In this document: piece after piece, positions 31,827 to 43,767 of the stretch
How the letters are laid out: each line of letters begins with the position of its first letter
Position numbering within the stretch: position 1 is the first letter of the stretch
Assembly: GCA_021234155.1 (NCBI GenBank)
Contig: JAJEKV010000232.1
Location: 122,001 to 186,000 of the forward strand
Reading direction: 5' to 3'
Length of the DNA: 64,000 bases
Origin: Isoetes taiwanensis
Lineage: Eukaryota; Streptophyta; Lycopodiopsida; Isoetales; Isoetaceae
The notes under the pieces: model-generated
Told to the model about the DNA's origin: nothing
Seen by the model: the letters and a program-made list of their open reading frames with translations, nothing else
Database searches by the model: none
Made by a program: the position numbers and the translations under genes

Positions 31827-33455
31827 ACAATTTTTTCTAAGATTTTTTTTTTCTTAAAGACTAAAACATAGACTTTTGTGAAAACGAAGAATCAGCACTG
31901 TATAGAAATCAGGATGCTTCTTAGGTAAAAGGTATGAGAGTCTTACCTCAGCCTATCTTGATCTGAATCCCATAGTCAATGGTACTGAACTTCTACCAGG
32001 TGGTTGATGTTCCAGCAACTCCTCAATTCATCACATATTTTATAATGAAAATGTCCATAATTCAAGATCTCATCTGACTTTCTTTTCCTGGATTCAAGAC
32101 GATACATTACCACAAATCCATTCTGCTCCACAATGCCTGCTCAATCCGACCTAGCTTCCACAGTTTTATCTAACATTTGCTAGACTGGATCAATGCTTTG
32201 AACCTAAAACCATTCAAAGAATGGAATTAAAAGTTTGGAGTTCTCTTGGTTGGAAAATGAATGCTGTTACCTCATTTCATTACATCCACGATTTGCTTCA
32301 TCGCTAGATCTTATTGCTGATCCACGAGGTCTTTATCGACTTTGAATTGGCGAGCTTGTCCTTGAACATATTTAGGTATTATAGAAAGATTTTGCTTTTG
32401 AATACGAAGGTATTTTGCTTTTGAACTTGAGTATTCTGAATAAGAGTCAAGACTCAAGAGCATGGATCCTTTTTGTCAGAGCTTGTTTGGGCCTTCTGTC
32501 ATAGCCCTTGCTGCTATTGCTTGTGCCCCTCCCTTGCAGGCAGAAGCCCACAAGTTAACGCTGCATTCAGCGCTGCCAATTGATAAGGTAAGAAGCCACA
32601 AGTTTAGTAGTATAAATCAAGATTTCTAAGTGTTGGTTTTTCTAGGGAGAATGGGGCAGGTACTATAAACTTTTAATCTCAGACTCATAATCTTGAAATG
32701 CAGAGAGAAAATAAGGACATGTAATTCATATAACAAAGGAACACTTGTTTCTTCCATCTTGGCGACTAAAGACATACTGAAGCTCTGACAATCATCCAAG
32801 CTTTCAAGCGAGTCATCACGATAAGTGCAAAGTCAAGCAAAAACTACAATCAGAGAGTACAATTTTGAAGAATTTTCCTTCGAAGATTACCCTCATCAAA
32901 TACTTACTAAGTAATACTTAGATGAGAGCGGTCCATATAGCTCACTTCGAGCCCACGATAAGAAAATTTGAACACTATATACATTTCGAACTGCAAATAA
33001 AAGAAGCGTTTTGCGGAACCAAAAACTTCGATCAATTTGGGAAGCTACAATCTTTTTCGAAGATCGTTAACCCTTACCTTGATCATCCATTGTCTTTGCA
33101 TTGGAGCAGGCAGTAAAAATATCATGTGCTTTCGAAGAATAGAAGCGTATTCTTCGGTTTGTAATTTTGGACAAAATGCCCATCAAAGCGAGAATCATCT
33201 AGTTAGGCAAATTTTTAAAGCAGGACCGGTCGTGCCTCAGTTACTACGGTTATCATAATTATTTGAGTCCAAATTATAGGCTTAAGGATATCGGGTTGGT
33301 CGATTTCAAAGCTTCATGGATGAAGGAGCATATGGATGCACATATGACCATGTATCTAAGTTATCACGATTTATACTCTTCATGTTCATGGCGATGTGCC
33401 TAAATGGAGTTTCTTTGACACATTAAGAATGATAGAGTCAAAACTTGCCCTGCTG
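31345..33455. repeat. Inverted-duplication arm 2, proximal part (pairs with 17095-19221)
   Basis: This is the reverse complement of 17095-19221: kinase 5' coding end, about 1.5 kb of upstream sequence, and flank. Here the gene continues beyond 31345 into the kinase domain, so this arm is more complete and probably ancestral. Homology is broken at 33455 by the 3.1-kb insertion. Confidence 0.88.
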
Positions 33456-33456
33456 A

Positions 33457-36400
33457 CTAATTCTGCCGGTGCATTTATTGGCATCCATTTGGACTTGGAT
33501 TCGAGGGGTATTTGATTTCGTGGAATAGGGAGGTATTAGACTCATGGTTTCGGCATGCACACTTATTCTACAAGTCGAATACCCCCAATTTTGGGTTGAT
33601 ATTAGGCAAGTCAAATACCTCCCATTTCTCCTTGGCCGGACCCCCTATCCCATAAAGTCCCAAAAAGGGGTATTAGACTTGTGGAATACCAGGGGGTATT
33701 GGGCTCGTCTAAACTAAGGCTTGTATTGTGCAAAGTCGAATACCCCTTGGTTATACCACAAGTCAAACACTCGTTGCTTCTTCCACAAGTCGAATACCCC
33801 TCCTCCCCCCGCCCTCCCTTTTTTTTTGTTGTCAGACCGTGGACGTCAAAAACCCATCTTATCTTATCTCTTTTGAGCCAATTTGTGGTCGGATAATAGC
33901 CCTGATCTCCGTTGGGGGAAATTTCGCGATTTAAAAGCGTAACCTCTTTGCTTGAAATCAAAATTTAACACGTCGTATTAATTTTGCTTAGGATCACTTG
34001 GAGTCTAAAATTTTCATATTTTTAGGAAGTAGGTAGGAAGGATTTAAAATTTGCCGGATCTTCTCGAGGCTCTGCCCCGGGGGTTTATAGGCTAGAAGTC
34101 TAATTTGTATGCTATGGAAGGCTACGATTAGCCATTTATAAAATTGTAAATCATTAATACATAAAGGGGATTGGTGACAAAATTCCAAAATCGTGGCTAT
34201 TCAAGACCTGCGGCTAAAAGGTGCTTGAAAATCTCCTCTATTTCCAAGATCTGCGGCTAAAGATGTTTAGGAAGCACCAGCCGTTCAAATCAAAGCCAAA
34301 GTTCATATCTTCTTAGAATCATTTTAATTTTGTGAGGCTGGAGGCCAAAGCGATTCTTGGCGGGTTTGTCCACAATCCACGAGAAAAAATCCTTTTAGGT
34401 GGGAAAAGTTTCCCGAACCAAGGCCCCGATCAGGTCTTCTACCCTATTTTTATCTTTCATGTCAAGGATTTAAACTTTGCGAGGTGTTTTTATCTTTCCC
34501 ATCAAAGATCTAGGCGTTGCGGGGTTTTTGCGGGTCTTCGGGATCTTAGATTAGAGGTAATTTTTCTTAAAATTTGATCTCGGCTGGTTTGAAGTTGGGT
34601 TTCTATCGTTTTCTTATTAAATAGATCGTCATCACCTCATTTAATCTTGTGGTTTGAGGTATCGGTTGAGAAAGGATGGCTATTAAATATGGTGCCTTTG
34701 CGCAAAAAAATTTCGTGTCAGCGATAATATTACAAAATAAATGCAACACATTCTAACTAGCGTTAGAATGAAAGAGCTGGGAGCACTTTTGGTAAGGCTT
34801 GCCACGTGCTTCATTGACAAGCCTTGTTCCAAGATGAGCGGAAAAACCAGCGTTGTTTTGTGTCTATACAAAATCCTAAATCTTTTTGTCGGTGAGGTTG
34901 CTTTTGTTGTTATGCGGTCTGGGGTAGACTTTGTTTTCTTATCAGTTAAAAGGAGAAAAAAGCGATGCTATTATTTCATTTGAAAATAAGAAGCCGCCGA
35001 GGATCAAGCAAGGCGGACATATCTTTGCTTTTTCAAGTTCCAATGATGAAATAGGCCTCATATTCCCATCTAGTGCAAGAGCGTAACCCTTACGCACAAA
35101 CTCCTCTAATGCTTAGCGGGAAGAATACGTGATATCACAGCCAAACACATCCCGAAAACTTAAGTAAATTTACACCTTGGATAACCTACAAGATAACATA
35201 ATTGTATCCAAGATTACGTCCTCTAGGCTTCCTTTAGGAAAATCAATGTTGCCTCCCATTGCCTCTAATTTATCTACGAACATCGCATAATCCTTCATTT
35301 TCTTGGGTCTCGAAAATCTTTTACATTGATTATAACTTCGTAGATCCTAATCCAAATCCGTAATTCAGTAAACAAGATTGTGCCTGCATTTGAACCCCTC
35401 TTTTTGCGTAATTACTCACTTCATAATGTTCATAGCCAAAATTTTGAAAAACCTCGATGCGGTTTTATAAAATTCAGCAAAGGTCTCATCATCACGGAAG
35501 GGAGACTGCCCGCTTTGAACCAACTATCAAATTTTGTGCCTTTCTCAATTTGCAAATCATAGAGCGAGACATGTCTTTGGATTGGTGATGCCACGGGTTA
35601 GAGAATCACGCCCGCAGTTCAATAGTGCGATGAGGAAGTGATGAAATCAGATCAACACTCAATTACGAATTCCGGTCCAACAATTCCCTCAATAGCATTA
35701 TAAATGTCTTTCCGTCATGAGATCTCCACAAGCTTTAAACAACTCTTCACTAAATGATTGAACACCTAATGAAATCCTATTAATACCATATTCCTCTATT
35801 TCTCTAAGTTCAAAAGGACCATATGTTCGGGATCCATTTCAATGGAAATTTCAGATCTGAGAAGATAAACCATAATTCAATCTAACACAATCTATAATAC
35901 GATGGAGTAGATATGGAGGAAGCAAGGAAGGAGTTCCTCCACCAAAGAATAGGGTTTCTAAAGAAGCCCTAAGCGGCATTTAGAAGTTGCAATAATTTCT
36001 CTCTGGACTAAATCCACATAATCGACATTAAGTCATTACGGTTTGCTTGCTTGTTTGCCAAGTGCCACAATGGTGAAGTCGCGATAGAAGCGGCGGCGTG
36101 ACAAAAAGGCGGGCATCAGCGCCTGAAACCATGTTGCGTTTGCCTTGAGCTGAAAGGGCATGGAGACTTATAGTGTTAGAACTATGTCGGCGGTGATGTG
36201 AGAGGCTGAGACAAGGCTCCATCTCCATCTCCATCTAGGCGAAGAAAGGAGCCATGCAGGAGATGGGGCGACATTTTAAACCCAGGGATTCAATCGGACC
36301 ACGACTTTGGAATTTGGTGGGGCGTATTGACTTGAATTTAATTTGGCGTATTCGGCTCCTGAGTTTAGATTAGGTTGAATAGGCGGTCGAATACCCCTTA

Positions 36401-36537
36401 TCTTAGGTTTTCAGCATAGGCAAACAAAGCGAAGATCGGGCCGAATACCACGCTAGGGTATTGGCTCAAAAGTTCTTGGAATCGAGGCGAAATGTGGTGC
36501 CAATATTTCCTTCCATTGATTCTGATTGCACCTAATT
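33457..36537. mobile_element. 3.1-kb insertion with transposon-like ends carrying a HemN/HemW-like gene
   Basis: Arm 1 has no counterpart for this segment and gives the uninterrupted site near 17070-17095. Both edges carry CTAATT (33457-33462, 36532-36537). Inside them GGTGCA is present at both ends in opposite orientation, followed by similar stretches (TATTGGCATCCATTT and TATTGGCACCACATTT). About a dozen copies of a GTATTNGACTTG / CAAGTCGAATACC motif in both orientations are crowded at 33490-33800 and 36310-36470, like subterminal repeats of DNA transposons. No transposase was recognised. The superfamily is unresolved, and a deletion in arm 1 is the alternative. Confidence 0.55.
34942..36234 (-). 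pseudogene. HemN/HemW-like radical SAM protein (coproporphyrinogen III oxidase family), full length, frameshifted
   Basis: Members are radical-SAM proteins related to oxygen-independent coproporphyrinogen oxidase (haem pathway or haem chaperone). From an ATG at 36234 the read shows a transit-peptide-like Ser/His-rich N-terminus and a degraded FCxxxCxxC region (36074-36108; RFYRDFTIVALG). It continues with NVDYVDLVQREI, LETLFFGGGTPSLLPP (GGGTPS at 35926-35943), EISIEMDP, GINRISLGVQSF, NWSVDLISSLPH, HVSLYDLQIEKGTKF, GYEHYEVSNYA, KMKDYAMFVDKLEAMGG and GFLFSNEIIASLF with TGA at 34942-34944. About 430 codons in collinear order without introns, close to the family length. At least five frame changes occur, and two of the three cluster cysteine codons read CGC or are lost. 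It is a decayed copy or an error-affected gene. Confidence 0.87.
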
Positions 36538-36540
36538 TTA

Positions 36541-36960
36541 TATAACTCTCAATCCTTGGAACATCACCTAAAAAGAAGAGTGCTAGCTTTCATGTTATAA
36601 TGTCTTTCTAGAATGCCTAAAAGGCTACATGACTAAAATCAAAACCTTGCACATGGATAACATGGGCAAATTTTTACTATCATTTAATAATGTCTTTCTA
36701 GAATGCCTAAACGCTACATGACTAAAAGCAAAACCTTGGACATGGATAACGTGGCCACATTTTTATCATTTAAGAAGACATCATTTATCGTCTATATCAA
36801 AACCTCGCACATGGATAACATGGGCATATTTTTACTTATCATTTAATAATGTCTTTCTAGAATGCCTAAAGGCTACATGACTAAAATCAAAACCTTGCAC
36901 ATGGATAACGTGGGCACATTTTTTTACTTACCATTTAAGAAGACATCTCATTTATCGTCT
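36541..36960. repeat. Tandem repeat, ~90-110 bp unit, about four copies
   Basis: Units contain TGTCTTTCTAGAATGCC, GGCTACATGACTAAAA and CACATGGATAACATGGG and begin near 36600, 36692, 36790 (partial) and 36848. Single or double copies of the same unit in the other orientation occur at 15750-15835, 16840-17010 and 19310-19430. Confidence 0.8.
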
Positions 36961-38405
36961 AAGTGCAACCTTTTTCTTGTTTTCAAAAGTTAACCATTGG
37001 ATGAAATAAATTACATACAATTAAAACCATTGGATGGCGTGGATAATGTAATCTCTGATGAACCCATTGTGGCACATCACGAGGCCGGCAAACAACAAAG
37101 AAGACCACGAGAGGCGGTGATCCGGCCTCAAATAAGAGCGTAAATAACACACAAAAATCGGAAAAGAAATGCGGAATAAAATTTGGACCAAGCAAGGAAA
37201 ATGGTGCGTTGATGGAAGGAAGATCATTTGAAGGAAAATCATTTGAAGAACACGGTCATGGCTACATAGAGAGGATCCGGGGAGCCATGCTATACCAGGG
37301 CAAAATTCGACCCACATAATGGCAAATCCCGCGATAGATCGTGAGATGGCAAACCTAGATGCGATGAATGCAAAGCGTCATCTCCATACGCACAAAAGCG
37401 GTAATTCAGACAACTACGCTCGAGCGGCGGATGCATGAATCGTAGCCACGAGGCCCGCAACAAAAAAGGAAACAAACCTAATTTCCAAAAAGGGGAAAAA
37501 ATCATATCAAACCATTACAAGAAGGGCCATTTCAAACCATTAAAAAAAACCAATTCAAACCATTGCAAAAACTACGGAAATTGTCTAGAGTGAACTTTAT
37601 GGCACATGGTTCACTTATTATGGCGATGAATATTATTAGTATTTCATGGCATAATACATGGTGGTTATAGTTATCCCATGTGGAATGGAAGCTAGCTTAA
37701 TTTAACTCTCAATGACCTTTGGAACATTCTCTATGTCACCTAAAGAAGAGTGCTACTAGTAACATTATAATGTCCTTTGGTGATTATTTAATTCTAAGCC
37801 CCGAGGTTCTCAAAGGGCAGATCAAGTTAGTGCAGCCCCGGGTTCTCAAGGTACAATAAATGCGATGGAAAAACACCACCCATTAGAAGTATTGGGTTTA
37901 TGTTGGATTAAGCATGGATAGATTATCGTGGGACCGCGTGGATCAATGTTAATCCTAGGTTGAGTTATCTTAAATTATACCCAAGAATGCAAAATAATAG
38001 CATACATCCTTGTTATACTCTTGCAATTGCTTTCGAGCTTGTGCCAAGTCCCTTGCATCGCATGGCATGTCAGATGGGGAATGATTTGCCTTAATGGCGT
38101 GGCGTTAAAATCTTCTTCTTCTTCTTCTTCTTCTAAGGGAATCCCGTGAGGATTACCTTTTCCTTGTCTAAAAGGAGATGATATTGTAGAACCTCCACTA
38201 CCTTTGTATACATGGACCATAATTTGTGGTGAAGTAATTGTACATAAGATATTCTTGCCAGGGCTTATCAATCTCTTGGTGCATGAAGGTAGAGGGACTA
38301 TAGCTCAAATCTGCACTGCTAACTCAACTTAGTCAGCATGCATGTAGCGAACCACATTTGGCTGCTTAGAGCATCCTTTTATGACAATGTGCACCCAATC
38401 TTAAG
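36960..38405. repeat. Inverted-duplication arm 2, distal part (pairs with 14394-15760)
   Basis: Reverse complement of 14394-15760. It contains a short (CTT)n run at 38108-38133 that is absent from arm 1. No gene recognised. Confidence 0.85.
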
Positions 38406-38581
38406 GTTTTCGTATTATAACTCTTTTCATCTTTATACTCATATTTTTGTTCCAAAGAAATGATGGAGTTGTTATGGTTGTGTAATGCTTCGGGGTGTTA
38501 GTGCTAGAGTGACAAATAGGAGAGCAGGCCACTACCAGAGGATAGCCATTTATCGTCACTTTAATATCACTTGAAAATCCA

Positions 38582-38764
38582 AAAATAGAATAGAATAGAA
38601 TAGAATAGAATAGTTTTTTTAACGTCCACGGAGACCAATAGGTCATGGGACCCATACAATGGGCTAGTACAATCATTACTACTAGGATTAAAAAACCCCT
38701 GCCTCGAAAGGTTTTCAAGGGAAAAACCTTTGCAGTAATGATGATACTAGACAAGCATACATGG
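38582..38764 (-). mobile_element. 5'-truncated LINE 3' tail with hairpin and (TTCTA)n end
   Basis: On the minus strand the fragment is nearly identical to 54138-54312: hairpin stem ATCATTACT/AGTAATGAT around a loop with GAAAACC and GGGGTTTTTTAATCC, then GACCTATTGGTCTCCGTGGA, and a TTCTA repeat tail. Only about 180 bp of the element is present. Elements with short microsatellite tails instead of poly(A) suggest an RTE-like LINE. Confidence 0.82.
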
Positions 38765-39535
38765 TGTTAAAAATGATATTCATGGTGTAGTGACACTACG
38801 AATTACACAAATTCTATCACCTATAGCAACACCAACATCGTCATAAATAGAGATATCAATACTAATTGATGACTATGTATATGTTGCTAATAGCATCATG
38901 AACGATATCACAATATTGCATCACATTTACTATCAATATTTTTTCTAATTATGTTGATGACAATACAAGTGTTATACCTTATTCCAGTTAGAATATCATC
39001 TGTAGCTTCATCAATAGTATCACATATTCTCAATATTATATCAGAACTAACAAACGACGTTGATTGTGTCGCTAATAGCATCATAAGTAATATCACTGCT
39101 CACATCGGTCTTACTATCAAACTTAGTGTAATTGTGATAATGATATACAAGTGATATTGCTTTTGACAATCATAATATCATTTATAATAATACCACTCCC
39201 TTATTCAATTATTGTGTGTGACATGCCTAGGGGGTTATTTCTGTTTGTGGATCTCCATACGAATCGCATATAGATTATATATTTAGTTATTTTTATATTA
39301 GTGTATTGACCTTAGGATAGAATAGTAAATTAGACCTTATGATGGAATAATAACATAGAAATTAGTTGTAGATGTCAATTCCCTATGTAACGAGTGGTGC
39401 AAAGAACTAAGGCTTTTTTGTTCAAGGATAGGGAAAAAAATTTAGTAGAGAACAACATGAGATATTGATCCTAAAATAAAGATGTTGGCCTCCTGGACCT
39501 TCAAGTTTGAATTATATTTAGTATCTAGATATGTT
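38765..39535. repeat. AT-rich block with two ~100-bp direct repeats
   Basis: 38878-38977 and 39058-39158 are diverged direct repeats about 180 bp apart; both contain GCTAATAGCATCAT and a CAATACAAGTG/GATATACAAGTG end. Several ATATCA/TGATAT words recur. No coding sequence was recognised. Confidence 0.55.
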
Positions 39536-39536
39536 C

Positions 39537-40130
39537 TTTTTTTTTTTTTTGAGGGTACGAAATTTATGATTTTCTATTAATAAAAAGTGGCCCGAAGACC
39601 TTATTACGAAGTGGCCCAAATGGCCCCATAGGAAGAAGTAGCACAATAGTGAGCCCAAACTTGGAACAAATTCCAGCTACATGTTTTCACACCTACATAG
39701 AGATCGCACTGATTATTGAAAGAAAAGACAAGTATCTTCCGTGTTAACTTGACCCGGAGATGCTCCATCTTTGCGGTAAAGGGCCCTGCACCCGTTTCAA
39801 AATGTACTATGGGTAGTAACCCATCTTCCAAGCAATATCACGGTCTCTATAGGCCTCCTCCAAATGGGGTGGTCCACATGCCAATCCTTTGCACGCTACC
39901 TAAGGCATAAGTCCAAACCCGATAAGCTCGATCGGTTTGCTAAGGCCTCCTTGGTCTCTGCCCAAATCCTAGCATCGTGCAGGAGAATCCATGCTTACCT
40001 TTCGGTATTCCAAAGTCTCCCCTAAATTTGGGCTAGGAGGGGCTTCAAAAGCGCCTCATAAAATACCATAACAAACAACACAAAAGCACGGGGCTCTACT
40101 ATGTCATAAACCAAATAACTAGAGCAATTA
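39537..40130 (-). mobile_element. 5'-truncated L1-type LINE 3' end
   Basis: A poly(T) run (39537-39550) is followed by GAGGGTA and TTCTATTAAT, the complement of the TACCCTC-poly(A) end seen in the LINE at 6040-6096. Toward 40130 the minus strand reads WSLFQVWAHYC-like and aromatic-rich peptide fragments that fit a decayed ORF2 C-terminus. The upstream limit is uncertain. Confidence 0.7.
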
Positions 40131-42700
40131 AGCACGTATTCATTTTACGCAATGAGTGCGGAACCCCAGAAAGCCGACCTACCAGTTGCAATGAGTGCAA
40201 CTTGGAAGAAGAATCCATGCTTATCCCTCTAAAGCGAAGATCTATGAACTATCAAACTGAAAGAACATGTTACGATTTTCCTCATGAAATCACTAGCACT
40301 AGCCACACAATCCTGCTAACACTAAGCGCTAGCCCATCTACTTCATATCACTAGCGCTAGCGGAAGACCAAGCCTTACCTTGTCATTTGATCGTGAAGGA
40401 AAGAATCTGAAAGCGGGGGCAATGCTCCGACAAAAAATCTTCTTGTATCAAAACTAAAATCAAGACACGAATCGGCCCTAACACAAGCATTAGGATCAGT
40501 ATGAAGGACTCCATGCCTTCGGCCTCATTTGCTCATCATGGAAAAAGCGAGTTGGGCCCGTCGCCCGCCCGCCCTAAGTTTTTTGCGCCCTAACCATCAT
40601 CGTCGATAGTTCTAATTTTAGAAGGGGCAGATAGAATAAAAAAAAGGCCAATCTCAACACGTCATAACTTGGCGACAATGATCAAAATAAAGTAGTCTTT
40701 ACCTTCCTGGAAAGCTCTCGGCGTCTACCTTCAGAATTGGGGCGACACCACTCATAACTCCTTATGGTTAGGGAGAATATCGCAGGGGAAGATAAATTTC
40801 TAGACCTCTTATTTTCCATAACTCTGGCGAGGGAGAGGTTGACCTCCTCATATCCAACTTTTTCTGCCAACTTCAATAATTGTATCTCATGTCATCTGGT
40901 TTATTTGACTAATCACTGCAATCCTATAGCTGGTCTTTCCACTTATCCTGTGCTTGGCCTGCATAGTTCTCTGAACGGGATCCATCAGCATTGATTGACA
41001 TATGTTAAAAAGCAAGCCTGCAAATGAGAAGGAATAAGCCATCAGCTTCATTTTGGAAGTGGGCTAGAAAGATGGATTCACATCTCTAATATGACTAGAT
41101 TCAATTAAAGCTGAATAGGACAGCCTGATTTCGAGAAATGCATTTAGATAGTAAAAATCTTACCAAGAAGGGCGGAAGCATACCCTTTTTAGCCCAAAAG
41201 GGAATAACTCTAACCACTCACTCTGTTTGTAAGAGAATCCATTTGCAGGATTTGTGCGGAAGCGTAGCCCGAAGTTTATACGGGTCCTCTGTAATTTCGG
41301 CCTTGAAGGCGGAAGGGCCGCTCCATCCTCTGCTATTTAGTTCTCTTCTTTTCCTTGTAAACCAATAAACCAAGCGGAGGAATGAAGGCAAAGCGCCAAA
41401 AAGCCAGACCATTTGTGCGCCATATCCATCCCCTTGTTGCACCGCTTGCCACACCAGAGATTACGAAGTAGAACTTGTGAATCCAGGCCGGGATTGCTTG
41501 CTACGCAAGAAATCAAAAGATACCGTCACCGTCGTGAGGAAATGGAAAAAATTATTTAAAAATATGCGTGTCGATAGTTTTTATTTTGTGTGAGCGAGAA
41601 AAGATACTTTTTTTATTTTGTGTGAGCGAGAAAAGATCTTGCCTTATATAAGTAGTGATTATTAGATGGACCTTTGGGTATAAAAGGACAACACCTTTTA
41701 TTTATATAAAGGTTACAACCTTTATAAAAGGGGGTGTATATCTTTAAATGGGCAAGGCCTTTTATCTATTAAAAGTCTTTGTTATGAATGCTCTATTCTT
41801 CTGCCAAAACTCATCAACTTATTAGAAAGTAAAGCACCACAGGGTATTTTCGATTTACCACCAACCGGGACCAACTAGAAGAGATATCACCAAGTCAAGC
41901 TACTCAAAAGGCGTATAAGAACAAACTCTTTCTAGCCACCAACCACTGGTGTTACATGAACTCCTTCTAATGATATGATCAAGCAAGGAACAAGAGAAGA
42001 TACTAGAAGGTAAGGCTAGGCACATCATCAACATAGGAAGAAGCAGATCTAGACCCCTATGCACCTTTCTAGGCATAACTTTAAAACCGTAAAGGAATCT
42101 ATGGACAACCAAGCTCAATCACGGAACCAAAGCGCCAAATTTTCTTGAGCCATCCCTGTTTTTACATAATTTCAAATGCATCATTGCCACCCTTCCTTTT
42201 TATCTATTCAATCGATCAAGCTTCTCCTATACTCTGTTTTCCGAATTCATCAAGCAAAAAAGGAATTGTGATGGCGCTCAATTCCGGAGAGGTTGCTGTC
42301 CTTCCCTTTTGTGAAGCTCTCAAATTTCCTTTTTGCCTATAAAGTTCTGACCTTTTTTTGTGCTTAGGGACCTTTGATGGCGAAACGAGAATATGAATTC
42401 CATGTTAAGCAGGGCTCTTTCTAACAAAGGGAAAAAGCCCAAAAGAAATTAAGGCAAAAGATGTTCTGAGAGGCCGATTTTCTTGAGTTTGGAAGATGCC
42501 AGCGAGGAAAGGAAGATTAACCTAAAATTCACAACCTTCATTCAAGCGGGGAATCATTAACCATCAATTTAATCTTAATTACCAAGTGTGTAGAAAAATA
42601 AGTCAGCATAGTTATGTGCATGAATTTTACAATTTATGGAACTTGCACAACTAAGACTAAAGAACATACATAGTCAAAATTCTTGGAAAAGGTGTTACCT
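40131..42700. other. Intergenic, no gene recognised
   Basis: Open frames such as 41138-41368 have no recognisable domain. A near-palindrome ATAAAGGTTACAACCTTTAT lies near 41695. Otherwise nothing is supported. Confidence 0.4.
41578..41637. repeat. 28-bp direct tandem repeat
   Basis: TTTTTATTTTGTGTGAGCGA (first 20 bases of the unit) occurs at 41578 and 41610, each continuing GAAAAGAT, separated by 4 bases. Confidence 0.9.
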
Positions 42701-42729
42701 GAATTGTTTGAATCATCTTGTCTTCAAGC

Positions 42730-42975
42730 TCACGATGCTTGCAAGTCTAAAAGTGCAAAGATTCTTAAATGTAGTCAACCTAGATAGAATACATATGTAA
42801 AAGTCAAAAATATTTGAAACAAACCTTCTTGTTCTAAACAAAGTGAATCCATGGTATGCTCAGCAACATCTCCATCAAAAACATTTGAAGGCATGAAATC
42901 TGGACAAGAAGCATTTGGCAGCTCCCCAAAATCAAATGAAGGTCTGTAATTATCGACATCATCTTCCAAATAAGC
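42730..42975 (-). pseudogene. Possible host-gene exon remnants
   Basis: An acidic frame on the minus strand reads EDDVDNYRPSFDFGELPNAS and CLEQEG and ends at a plausible donor (AAG/GTTTG). Further down, a 48-base block reads TCKHRELEDKMIQTIQ between a TTTTAG acceptor-like and CAG/GTAACA donor-like site. The phases of the two putative exons do not match without change. No family could be assigned; the second block looks like a coiled-coil segment. Confidence 0.35.
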
Positions 42976-43740
42976 GTATATTACGCATCAAATAAATTCA
43001 AAGTTAAATTTCATCTTCGGCATCACAACGACCTGAGTCCTTTCTGGTGTTGAATTGGGTTGGATTCCCTCACTACATTTGATGAATGTTTATACCTGCA
43101 GGTAAGGAAGTGTTTGCCTGGGTTTGTAGTATTTTGTTCTCAGAAAAATTCTTTGAGAATGTTGAACAGCAATTGGAAAAGTGCTTTGATCGCTCTACAA
43201 ATTCATGCGAGGCCAGGAATAGAGTCTCCCTACATCAAACTTGATTGAATTCTTTGCTAATGAAGCTAGGAAAGCTTTTTTCGGTCGAAAACCATAGCTT
43301 TCTGCTCCAAGCAAGAAACACAATTACGCATCAAAGAAATGTTAATTACGCCAATTTCCATTTGAAAGCAACCTGCCCTTCGGGATGTTGAGTTGGCGTC
43401 ATTCAAGGTCCTTGATTGATCTTGAAGGCCAGCAATTCTCCGCTCCGGAATAGCTATGGCGGGTGGCGTGCGAAGTTTGAAGTTTTTTTGGTGAAGGGTT
43501 GAAGAAGGCCCGCAAACGACACTTCACCAGCACGGTGTCGCGACATGTTTTTGAACATGTCAAATGAAAATACACCCTAGATAGGCATGATCACACTGAA
43601 AACTTAGGAGAAAAAGAAAAACAAAGCGAGGGAATGCATTAGGCGTTAGAAAAGTAACTTAACAAAGTCGCCATATTTGGATGAGATGACACGAAAAGAA
43701 ACAACATAAAAAAGCAATTAACTCAAAAATAGAAGCCATC
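42976..43740. other. Intergenic, nothing recognised
   Basis: Mixed AT-rich sequence without a supported gene or repeat. Confidence 0.4.
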
Positions 43741-43767
43741 CATGCCCGGCTCGTGAGAAGCCTCCCC

